From CAZOYN01 sp964584135 (GTDB taxonomy: Bacteria > Patescibacteriota > Saccharimonadia > Saccharimonadales > UBA4665): a stretch of DNA of 6,406 nt. A program made the position numbers and the translations under genes. The notes beneath the pieces are model-generated. The model saw only the letters and a program-made list of their open reading frames with translations, did not search any database and was not told the DNA's origin. Each line of letters opens with the position of its first letter. Within the stretch, counting starts at the first letter, position 1. This document shows, one piece after another, positions 1 to 5,818 of this stretch. The DNA lies in NCBI GenBank assembly GCA_964584135.1, contig CAZOYN010000044.1, positions 1-6,406 on the forward strand, written 5' to 3'.

Positions 1-375
1 GTACTGCCCCCGCGTCCGCCGGTTTATCTGGTTAGTCTTCTACAGGCATAGTCCGTTTTAGGATCTTAGGCGACGGGTATCGAAACGAACAAACATTCCG
101 CCGCAGCAGTCCTGGTCTTAGCAAGCATTATGGACAGTAATACTTGAGCATCCAGAAAATATGGCGCGCTTTCGCGTTATCTGGCGTCACGTTCAGCGCG
201 GCTGTGGTAATTAAACTACAGCGAACGCTGGCTTAGCAGAAGCAAGTTTGAAGTTGCCCCATGCAGCTACCAGCGAATTTTTAACATTTGCAGTTAAAAA
301 GGTTTGCCTATACGCTGACAAGCGACCTGCTGATCTAACCGATAAAGTCCAACGTCGAGCTTAAAATTCAGCCCC
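1..375 (-). ncRNA. ssrA: tmRNA (transfer-messenger RNA), 3' end cut off by window edge
   Basis: The tmRNA rescues ribosomes stalled on broken mRNAs: its tRNA-like part, charged with alanine, enters the ribosome with SmpB, and its internal frame adds a degradation tag. On the minus strand the RNA starts GGGGCTGA at 375 and continues to AGCTCGACG, the normal 5' tRNA-like half. The 3' half shows the conserved GGACGCGGG near 7-16. A long-range H2 helix pairs TTTATCGGTTAG (346-335) with CTAACCAGATAAA (35-23), 12 bp with one bulged A. The tag frame ends in a hairpin: GCTGTAGT (222-215) pairs with ACCACAGC (208-201), one mismatch, with the stop codon in the loop. A CGC-GAAA-GCG hairpin (176-167) nested in CCAGA/TCTGG fits the downstream pseudoknot region. 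The window ends at the first base of the 3' T-stem, so I estimate about 15 nt, including the acceptor 3' strand and CCA, are missing. The layout is the standard one-piece, non-permuted type. Confidence 0.96.
211..291 (-). other. tmRNA-encoded proteolysis tag reading frame (26 codons plus TAA)
   Basis: The resume codon is GCA at 291-289, followed by AAT, giving the common Ala-Asn beginning. It is preceded by TAACT, which keeps the A four bases upstream that helps set the resume frame in known tmRNAs. The frame runs 26 codons to TAA at 213-211, in the loop of the H5 hairpin where tmRNA stops are usually found. The encoded tag begins ANVKNSLVAAWG and ends KPAFAVV. It is long compared with the 10 encoded residues of E. 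coli, contains a Trp and three Lys, and ends -AVV rather than the usual -LAA, while staying small and hydrophobic at the C-terminus. The frame is read directly from sequence; the choice of resume codon is inferred from position and context. Confidence 0.88.
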
Positions 376-384
376 GTATCTATG

Positions 385-414
385 ATTATACCACTTCTGC
401 CGAGTTTATGCTAG
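385..414 (-). promoter_or_regulatory. ssrA promoter with extended -10 (TGGTATAAT)
   Basis: A perfect TATAAT lies at 390-385 on the minus strand, preceded by TGG, giving an extended -10 motif (TGnTATAAT). The mature tmRNA 5' G at 375 is 9 nt downstream, so transcription would start at or a few bases before the mature end, which RNase P would trim. The best -35 candidate is CTAGCA (414-409, 3 of 6 matches, 18 nt spacer), and it is weak, as often with extended -10 promoters. The element fits in the 42 nt between the marR stop and ssrA, so ssrA probably has its own transcript in addition to any read-through from upstream. Confidence 0.8.
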
Positions 415-417
415 TGC

Positions 418-882
418 TTATAGGCCCAGGGGGTGGTCGCAGGCGCCGGGTTTGCCTGGGCGGCAGACGGCGGCGTGGAGTTTTTGCAGGCCAGCGATAA
501 GTTGCAGCAGTTGGTCCTCGCCCATGGCTGAGTATTCCGGGCCAAAACTGCGGCGTATGATGGCGGTAGCGGCTTCGGTCATTTGCATGCCGATGGGTGT
601 GGGTGCGGTAATGTGTTTACGGCGATTGTCGGGATCGTGGCGGACGGAAATCAGGCCCTTGCCCTGCAGTAATTTGACTTGGCGGCTGATGCTGGCCTCA
701 GTTTGGCCGAGGCTGTCGGCGATGGTTCGCTGTTGGACGCGGGGGTTCCATTCCAGCATCATCAAGATTTTAAACTGGCTGAGGCCAATGCCGAGTTGTT
801 CCTGTAGCACTTGATCGGCTTGCTTGCCCATAACAGCTGCAAGGTGCTGTACAAGATACCCCAGATTGTTGGTTGGCCCCAT
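418..882 (-). CDS. MarR-family winged helix-turn-helix transcriptional regulator
   Basis: A 154-residue protein of normal length for MarR regulators, which bind palindromic DNA as dimers and usually repress their own gene and neighbours until a ligand or oxidant releases them. The N-terminal helix (LGYLVQHLAAVMGK, 7-20) would contribute to dimerisation. The helix-turn-helix spans about 52-78, with recognition helix TEASISRQVKLLQGKGL (61-77). The wing carries the family signature DPDNRRKHITAPTPIG (83-98). Residues 100-138 form the closing dimer helices. The only two cysteines are in the C-terminal tail (C140 and C148, in CRPGKPGACDH). The ATG at 882 gives the expected N-terminus, but no Shine-Dalgarno precedes it; a promoter-like element and dyad end directly at the start codon. 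It lies 34 nt after ksgA and 42 nt before ssrA. The ligand and targets cannot be told from sequence; the family call is secure. Confidence 0.93.
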   Translation of the reverse strand: MGPTNNLGYLVQHLAAVMGKQADQVLQEQLGIGLSQFKILMMLEWNPRVQQRTIADSLGQTEASISRQVKLLQGKGLISVRHDPDNRRKHITAPTPIGMQMTEAATAIIRRSFGPEYSAMGEDQLLQLIAGLQKLHAAVCRPGKPGACDHPLGL

Positions 883-909
883 AGTATTTACAGTCTAAGC
901 CTAAACACT
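883..909 (-). promoter_or_regulatory. Candidate MarR operator (imperfect dyad upstream of marR)
   Basis: On the minus strand AGTGTTTA (909-902) and TAAATACT (890-883) form an inverted repeat of 8-base arms with 7 matches, separated by 11 nt. The 27-bp element abuts the marR start codon and overlaps the putative -10. MarR proteins typically bind dyads of about this size at their own promoter, so autorepression is a reasonable inference. AT-rich dyads also arise by chance, and there is only one copy in the window. Confidence 0.4.
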
Positions 910-920
910 TAACACATCAA
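892..920 (-). promoter_or_regulatory. Candidate marR promoter (TTGATG - 17 nt - TAGACT)
   Basis: TTGATG at 920-915 (4 of 6 matches to the -35 consensus) is followed by exactly 17 nt and TAGACT at 897-892 (4 of 6 to the -10). The -35 overlaps the ksgA stop codon. A start about 7 nt after the -10 would fall near 885, only a few bases before the ATG at 882, so the transcript would be nearly leaderless, which agrees with the missing Shine-Dalgarno. Spacing is ideal but the boxes are only moderate. Confidence 0.4.
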
Positions 921-1702
921 GTATGCCAGGCCTGGTAGAGCTTATACCACTCTTCCAAATTGAGCGTTTGAGCCCGGCGGGACGGCTCGATGTCGGCTTG
1001 TTTACAGAGGTCCAAGACAGTTTGCTTGCTCAGGTGCAAGCCGTTGCCGAGGCTATTAACGAGTGTTTTTCGGCGCTGTCCAAAACCGGCTTTTACAAGC
1101 TGAAAGTAAGCATTTGTGTCGATATCACTAAATAGCGGCTGGACACGTTGTTTGAGAATAATAATTCGCGAGTCAACTTTAGGCGGCGGCGTAAACAAAT
1201 AGGCTGGCAGGATTGGGCCAAGCCCTACTTTCCAGTAATACTGGGCCGTGACGCTGAGGATCGATAGGTCACCAGGCTTAGCGGCAATCCGTTCGGCCAC
1301 TTCTTTTTGCACCAGCAGCACCACGGTTTGCGGGGGGTTTGGCGTTTCGCTTATGACCCGCACCAGGTTGCTTGTCAGGTAATACGGAATATTAGCCACG
1401 ACCTTATAGGGTGCCGGCACGCCAGTAAAATCAAAACTTAAAATGTCTTGGCAAATGATTTCCAGGTTGTCGGCCTCGACCCGTCTCGGTAGTTCCTGGG
1501 CCAGCTTAGCGTCAAACTCCACCGCAATAACCCGTTTGGCTTTGCGGACCAGTAAATGCGTCAGCGCGCCCAAGCCCGGACCAATCTCTAATACCGTGTC
1601 CGTGGCAGTAACTTCAGCGGCCTCGCACATGCTTTCCAGGCTGGGCCGGTCGGTGAGCCAGTGCTGGCCAAGTGATTTTTTGGCGAAAGGCAGTTCGGCC
1701 AT
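917..1702 (-). CDS. ksgA: 16S rRNA (adenine-N6,N6)-dimethyltransferase (KsgA/RsmA)
   Basis: It dimethylates two adjacent adenosines in the loop of the 3'-terminal hairpin (helix 45) of 16S rRNA using S-adenosylmethionine, a late quality-control step in 30S assembly. The protein has 261 residues, normal for the family. Visible motifs: KKSLGQHWL (8-16, usually KKSLGQNFL), SAM-binding EIGPGLG (39-45), the acidic residue after strand 2 in VEFD (61-64), QDIL (85-88), catalytic NIPYY (104-108), FTPPPKVDS (170-178), and C-terminal FGQRRKTLVNSL (207-218) and RRAQTLNLEEW (242-252). The ATG at 1702 gives the expected N-terminus and lies 3 nt after the stop of the upstream cell-wall enzyme, with no clear Shine-Dalgarno, so translation is probably coupled to that gene. 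Linkage with an RpfB/YabE-type protein is known in Actinobacteria and Firmicutes. All key residues are present. Confidence 0.97.
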   Translation of the reverse strand: MAELPFAKKSLGQHWLTDRPSLESMCEAAEVTATDTVLEIGPGLGALTHLLVRKAKRVIAVEFDAKLAQELPRRVEADNLEIICQDILSFDFTGVPAPYKVVANIPYYLTSNLVRVISETPNPPQTVVLLVQKEVAERIAAKPGDLSILSVTAQYYWKVGLGPILPAYLFTPPPKVDSRIIILKQRVQPLFSDIDTNAYFQLVKAGFGQRRKTLVNSLGNGLHLSKQTVLDLCKQADIEPSRRAQTLNLEEWYKLYQAWHT

Positions 1703-1705
1703 GGC

Positions 1706-2995
1706 TTACCAGTTGTGGTAGGCCAGCCAGTGCTGGTAGGCATTATACCAGCCGCCATAGCGGCCCTGGGCGTAACCAGAGCACCAGCGTAGCTGGGTTA
1801 TAGGGTTAGTGGCCCAGTCGGCGCCAGCGGTGGCCATTTTAGAGCCCGGCGTGGATTGGCAGAGCCCGTAGCCGCCATACGGAGGCACATAGCCACTATA
1901 CGGCGGACAGCTGCCGTACTGGCCCTGGGCTTTCGTAGGGCACCAGCCAGATTCGTGGCTGACGATGTAATCAACATAATTGTAATCATCCGGGCTTATG
2001 CCAGCCAGGGCCATGTCACCCTTAATACCACTGAGACTGGTACCAATCACGACAATTTGCGTAACCGGTTGCTGGGTAATGACCTTTTGGATGACCGTGC
2101 GGCTCACTACATTCCCGTTTTGTAAATTGTCCTGGTAGGTAACCACCTGCTGGCCAGCCGAACCTACCTGGCGGATGGCATTAGTGCCGTAAGCCAATGT
2201 GGGGTCATCGATGGTTTGGACGGGCATCGGAATGGTTTCGGTTACCGATTCAATCTTGGTGCCATTGCGGATGATAAACACCTGGGCATTGGTTGTCAGC
2301 GGTGTATCGAGTGACGGCACTACCTGGTCGTCCTTAGCCAGTTTGATGCGTTTGGATTTTAAGAGAGCCGATACGGTGCTGGCGTGGGTACGGATGGCGA
2401 GCGGCGTGCCATAGAGGTTCAGGTTAATCGGCGTGGCCCGTTCAATCACCACTTCCTGGCCAAGCGAACCGTTCTTTATAAAGTTCTGGACCGGGTTAGC
2501 TTCGACATCGTCTTCCGCAAAAACCCGGTCGCCAGCCTGGGCGGCAATACTGCGCGGCGTCGTCGCCGCACTGAAGGTGAACATGCGGTGGTTGCCATCA
2601 ATGATGTCAACTGGCAGGGCGCGGTAAATATTGATCCGGAAATCGTCCTGGTTTATAGGGGTAGAAGCGGCTGGCTCAACCACATCGCCCTGGTTGAGCG
2701 TCAGATGAAGCTTGCTCAGGAGTGTGCCAACGGTTGGTTCCTTACTTGGCACCACCTGCTCTACACCGTCGTGTTTAATAATCACGATTTTAGCGTTGTG
2801 GTCCGGTGGCAAATTATTGGTTTGGCGGGCCAGGAAATATATGCCGAGGGTCAATACGATGAGTGCCGCGAATGTAAAGAATGGCACGGCGAACGGATGG
2901 CGGCTCATAATTTTCAGTTTGCGAATCCGCCTGGGTAAACGCACCCGGCGATAGCGAGCCATCCGAATTTTCAATCTCTCAAGTTTTTTGCGCAT
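1706..2995 (-). CDS. Membrane-anchored DUF348-G5-lysozyme-like cell-wall hydrolase (RpfB-like)
   Basis: A 429-residue surface protein probably cleaving peptidoglycan as a lytic transglycosylase. In order: a very basic N-terminus (1-33), one membrane segment (about 35-56, FAVPFFTFAALIVLTL) acting as signal anchor, up to three ubiquitin-like DUF348 modules (about 69-125, 128-165 more divergent, 190-243), a G5 domain (about 244-318), and a C-terminal lysozyme-fold domain (about 335-429). The last has the likely catalytic Glu in SHESGW (E348), then YGLCQSTPGSKMATAGADWATNP-type sequence (376-398, given here only by its key residues Q380, P383, D393, W394) and RYGGWYNAYQHW (412-423). This matches the transglycosylase/Apf-type C-terminal domains often fused to G5. 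The architecture resembles mycobacterial RpfB, and ksgA follows 3 nt later as in the rpfB-ksgA pair. Four cysteines (352, 363, 379, 405) all lie in the catalytic domain. The ATG at 2995 lacks a clear Shine-Dalgarno. The exact bond cut is unknown. Confidence 0.9.
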   Translation of the reverse strand: MRKKLERLKIRMARYRRVRLPRRIRKLKIMSRHPFAVPFFTFAALIVLTLGIYFLARQTNNLPPDHNAKIVIIKHDGVEQVVPSKEPTVGTLLSKLHLTLNQGDVVEPAASTPINQDDFRINIYRALPVDIIDGNHRMFTFSAATTPRSIAAQAGDRVFAEDDVEANPVQNFIKNGSLGQEVVIERATPINLNLYGTPLAIRTHASTVSALLKSKRIKLAKDDQVVPSLDTPLTTNAQVFIIRNGTKIESVTETIPMPVQTIDDPTLAYGTNAIRQVGSAGQQVVTYQDNLQNGNVVSRTVIQKVITQQPVTQIVVIGTSLSGIKGDMALAGISPDDYNYVDYIVSHESGWCPTKAQGQYGSCPPYSGYVPPYGGYGLCQSTPGSKMATAGADWATNPITQLRWCSGYAQGRYGGWYNAYQHWLAYHNW

Positions 2996-3019
2996 AAGCA
3001 GGTCAAAAGCCTGGGTTTC

Positions 3020-3028
3020 ATTGTATCA
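3020..3028 (-). promoter_or_regulatory. Candidate extended -10 promoter of the cell-wall hydrolase-ksgA pair
   Basis: In the 60-nt gap after pcrA the minus strand reads TGATACAAT (3028-3020), an extended -10 with 5 of 6 matches in the hexamer. No good -35 lies at 16-18 nt. A start about 7 nt downstream (near 3013) would leave a leader of about 18 nt before the ATG at 2995. No terminator hairpin is visible in this gap, so read-through from pcrA is also possible. Confidence 0.5.
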
Positions 3029-3055
3029 AAAACAACTTCTCTCAGCTATCCGTCG

Positions 3056-5182
3056 CTAGAGTTTTTCGAGGGGCGCGAAGCTAATGTTGAGCTTGCGGGC
3101 ACCCTTACCTTTAAAGTAAATCACCGCTGTGTCACCTTCGATCTCCAGCACCGTGCCAACACCAAAAACCTGGTGCCGCACCCCATCGCCCTCATTTAAA
3201 TCGGGCACATAGCGCGGCTCATCTGGCTGATTGAGGGCAGCGTGCGGCTGTTCATAAGAGTTGACTGTTTGATAGTCGCCGTCGATTTCGGCCAAAAAGC
3301 GCGACGGCGGATTATGCTGGACGCCCCCATACAGCAGGCGGCTGTTGGCATATAACAGATATAGTTCCTGGCGGGCCCGGGTCATGCCAACATAGCACAG
3401 CCGGCGCTCCTCTTCCATTTCGCTCTGGTCATAGAGAGCCCGGGAGTGCGGCAGAATGCTTTCTTCGAGACCAGTCATAAAAACAACCGGGAACTCCAAC
3501 CCTTTGGCAGCGTGGAGCGTCATGAGTGTCACCGCGTCATTGCCAAAATCGGCTTGGTCAAGGTCGCTGACTAGGGCAACTTCTTCCAAGAAGCCGTCCA
3601 GCCCGACTTCTTGGTACTCTTGGGCAACGCTGAGAAGTTCCTTAACGTTTTCCTGACGGGCCTCGGCTTGCACGGTGCCATCATCCAGGAAGTGCAAGTA
3701 ATCAATCCGGCGCAGCAGTGAGTCAATTAGGCCGGAAACTGAAGCATCGGTACTCACCTTCCGCAAACTGGCGAGGATATCGCCGAGCTCGCCGAGGCTT
3801 TTGCGAGCCTTGGGCGTGAGGTCCGGGCAGGTTGCCACCTCTATTAATGCTGTCTGCAGGTTCAAGCCGGAAGCCTGCTGCCAGGCAAAGAAGTCTTGCA
3901 GGCTTTTGGTGCCGATGCCACGGGCCGGCACATTTACAATTCGCTCGAAGCTAATCCGGTCTTCCGGCTGGTACAACAGGCGCAGATAGGCCAGGACATC
4001 CTTGATTTCTTTGCGGTCGTAGAAACGCACGCCGCCGACCACCCGATACGGGATGCCGTAATGCACAAAGGCTTCCTCGATGGAACGGCTTTGGGCGTTC
4101 GTGCGGTAGAGCACGGCGTAGTCTTGGTAGTGACGGTGGCCGCTATCTAGGCCCGAGCGAATCCGGCGGATAATTGTCTCACCCTCGGCTCGTTCATTAC
4201 TGACTTGCAGTAGCTGCACGGGCAGACCATCGCCAGCTTCAGTCCATAAGTGTTTGTCGCTACGCTGCAGGTTCTTGGTAATCACCGCGTGCGCGGCATC
4301 GAGAATATGTTTGGTAGAGCGGTAGTTTTGCTCCAATTTAATAACCGTACAGGCCGGGTAATCCTGCTCGAACTTTAAGATATTGCGGAAGTCGGCGCCG
4401 CGCCAACTGTAAATACTTTGCCAGTCGTCACCCACCACCGCGATGTTCTTTTGGTCGTTAGTTAACAAGTTAACTAATTGGTATTGGGCAGCGTTGGTAT
4501 CTTGGTATTCATCAATCATAATGTACTTAAACTGCTGCTGCCATTTTTGGCGAATTGCCGGTTGGGACTTGAGTAGTTCTACGGTCCGGTTAATTAAGTC
4601 ATCGAAGTCCAGTGCCCCGGCTTCGCGGACGGCGGCTTCGTAGAGCGGGTAGACCCGGGCCGCCACTTGCTGGGCAGGGCTAGCAGCTGTTTGGTTATAG
4701 GCTTCGGGTGAGAGCATCTCGTTTTTAGCGCTACTGATTAAGCCGGCAATCACCCGTGGCGGGAAGGCTTTTTCGTCGATCATCAGTCCTTTACTGACCC
4801 GCTTCACTGCAGCCAGACGGTCGGATTCGTCAAAGATCACAAAACTACGCGGCACGCCCAGGTATTCGCCGTCTTGCCGGAGCAGCCGCACGCAAATACC
4901 ATGAAAGGTGCCCATATAGGGCATGAAGCTGCGGCTGTCGGGGTTTTCACCCAACAGGCGGGCGACGCGCAGACGCATTTCTTTGGCGGCCTTATTGGTA
5001 AAGGTGACCGCTAGGATGTTATGCGGCGCGGCGCGGCGGCTGGCCAGCAGGTAGGCGATACGGTGTGTCAGCGTTTTGGTTTTGCCGGAGCCAGCACCGG
5101 CCTGGATCAATAACGGGCCCTCGGTGGTTTCGACCGCCCGCTGCTGCTCGGGGTTTAGCCCCTGTAAGAGTTTCTCTAACAC
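3056..5182 (-). CDS. pcrA: ATP-dependent 3'-5' DNA helicase, PcrA/UvrD family (SF1A)
   Basis: It unwinds DNA 3'-5' in nucleotide excision and mismatch repair, restarts blocked forks and removes RecA or stalled RNA polymerase. At 708 residues it is full length. Motifs in order: Q-motif LNPEQQRAV (9-17), Walker A AGAGSGKT (28-35), Ia TFTNKAAKEM (60-69), Ib TFHG (92-95), II IDEYQDT (223-229), III GDDWQSIYSWRGA (251-263), IV LEQNYRS (283-289), V TLHAAKGLEFPVVF (555-568), VI EERRLCYVGMTRA (591-603). The C-terminus (about 664-705, GDGVRHQVFGVGTV followed by IYFKGKGARKLN) is the Tudor-like RNA-polymerase-binding element of PcrA/UvrD. GDDW replaces the GDAD of textbook PcrA. The start is GTG at 5182, which gives MLEKLLQGLNPEQQ, a typical N-terminus; no usable Shine-Dalgarno precedes it. 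It lies 42 nt after the membrane-protein gene. The family is certain; the choice of pcrA over uvrD is a naming matter. Confidence 0.96.
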   Translation of the reverse strand: MLEKLLQGLNPEQQRAVETTEGPLLIQAGAGSGKTKTLTHRIAYLLASRRAAPHNILAVTFTNKAAKEMRLRVARLLGENPDSRSFMPYMGTFHGICVRLLRQDGEYLGVPRSFVIFDESDRLAAVKRVSKGLMIDEKAFPPRVIAGLISSAKNEMLSPEAYNQTAASPAQQVAARVYPLYEAAVREAGALDFDDLINRTVELLKSQPAIRQKWQQQFKYIMIDEYQDTNAAQYQLVNLLTNDQKNIAVVGDDWQSIYSWRGADFRNILKFEQDYPACTVIKLEQNYRSTKHILDAAHAVITKNLQRSDKHLWTEAGDGLPVQLLQVSNERAEGETIIRRIRSGLDSGHRHYQDYAVLYRTNAQSRSIEEAFVHYGIPYRVVGGVRFYDRKEIKDVLAYLRLLYQPEDRISFERIVNVPARGIGTKSLQDFFAWQQASGLNLQTALIEVATCPDLTPKARKSLGELGDILASLRKVSTDASVSGLIDSLLRRIDYLHFLDDGTVQAEARQENVKELLSVAQEYQEVGLDGFLEEVALVSDLDQADFGNDAVTLMTLHAAKGLEFPVVFMTGLEESILPHSRALYDQSEMEEERRLCYVGMTRARQELYLLYANSRLLYGGVQHNPPSRFLAEIDGDYQTVNSYEQPHAALNQPDEPRYVPDLNEGDGVRHQVFGVGTVLEIEGDTAVIYFKGKGARKLNISFAPLEKL
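4458..4477. repeat. Perfect inverted repeat (9-bp arms, 2-nt spacer) inside pcrA
   Basis: TTAGTTAAC and GTTAACTAA flank a central AA. The element lies in the pcrA coding region shortly after motif II, over the codons for the QLVNLLT stretch. The sequence is exact, but no function can be assigned, and Leu/Val/Asn codons make such AT-rich symmetry possible by chance. Confidence 0.5.
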
Positions 5183-5188
5183 CTTACT

Positions 5189-5197
5189 AGTTTAGCA
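5189..5197 (-). promoter_or_regulatory. Possible extended -10 in front of pcrA
   Basis: The minus strand reads TGCTAAACT (5197-5189), with 4 of 6 matches to the -10 hexamer plus the upstream TG. The GTG start codon at 5182 falls exactly where transcription would begin, implying a leaderless message. There is no recognisable -35, so this is a weak call; pcrA may simply be co-transcribed with the genes upstream. Confidence 0.25.
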
Positions 5198-5224
5198 AAA
5201 CCAGCCCGTGAGAACTGTTGTAAC

Positions 5225-5818
5225 TTAGTTGCTAAAGAAGTGGGTTAAACTCTTCAGGCCGCCGAGATGGATCAGGCCGGCGTCCAGGGCGATATCTACC
5301 CAAGCAGCTGCCAGGACCAGGCTGAGCAAGATACCAATCATAATAAACCGCTTAGTGCGGCGGTTTTCAACGCTATTAATGGGTAGGAAGTACTGTTTGC
5401 TGTCGACCAACTTTTGGGTCTCGGCTTCTTGGGCGACTTGCTTTTCAGCCTCGGCCTCAATTTGGGCGCTGGTAGCCACTGCATCTGGTTTGTCAGGGGC
5501 TGTAGTATCAGCGGGTTGCTCTTCGGGTTTTTCTTCAGGCGCGGTCTCGGTTGACGGTGGTTCAGTGGCCGATTGGTCGACTTGGGCCGCAGCCGGCGCT
5601 GTTTCTGGTACCAATGGCTCAATTTTGGGTTTAACCGAGGGTTTGCGCAGGTCGTCGGCAGGAGGCTGTACGGCTGGCTCTTCCTCGGGTACGACCATCG
5701 GGTCTTTCAGGATTGGCCGGTTAGTGACGAGGACTGGTTTAGAAGTGCCAGCCGGAGCTGATTTGCCAGGTTGGACCACATCAACAATTGGTTTGGCGGG
5801 TTTTTTGGCTTCAGGCAT
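5225..5818 (-). CDS. Pro/Glu-rich membrane protein with C-terminal anchor, function unknown
   Basis: I do not recognise a function. From the ATG at 5818 the protein has 197 residues. The first part (1-45) holds a compact basic motif, KPVLVTNRPILKDPMVV (27-43), which I associate from memory with small Saccharibacteria proteins. Residues 44-112 are a low-complexity linker rich in Pro, Glu, Ala and Thr. Residues 115-140 (AQIEAEAEKQVAQEAETQ) look helical and may form a coiled coil. A basic stretch NRRTKR (152-157) precedes one membrane segment (about 158-177, FIMIGILLSLVLAAAWVDIA) with about 20 residues after it. By the positive-inside rule most of the protein would be cytoplasmic. A GTG at 5851 would add 11 residues, but the ATG at 5818 is preferred because it has an AGGA Shine-Dalgarno 6 nt upstream and overlaps the tpiA stop by 8 nt, a typical coupling arrangement. 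Confidence 0.8.
   Translation of the reverse strand: MPEAKKPAKPIVDVVQPGKSAPAGTSKPVLVTNRPILKDPMVVPEEEPAVQPPADDLRKPSVKPKIEPLVPETAPAAAQVDQSATEPPSTETAPEEKPEEQPADTTAPDKPDAVATSAQIEAEAEKQVAQEAETQKLVDSKQYFLPINSVENRRTKRFIMIGILLSLVLAAAWVDIALDAGLIHLGGLKSLTHFFSN

Noticed and set aside
452..814. 120-codon open frame on the plus strand opposite marR
   Set aside because: Shadow of the MarR coding region, with no motif or ribosome binding site.
2384..2938. 184-codon open frame on the plus strand opposite the cell-wall enzyme
   Set aside because: It mirrors the well-supported DUF348-G5 gene and its translation resembles no family.
2996..3055. Rho-independent terminator after pcrA
   Set aside because: There is a T-run, but no stable GC-rich hairpin precedes it.
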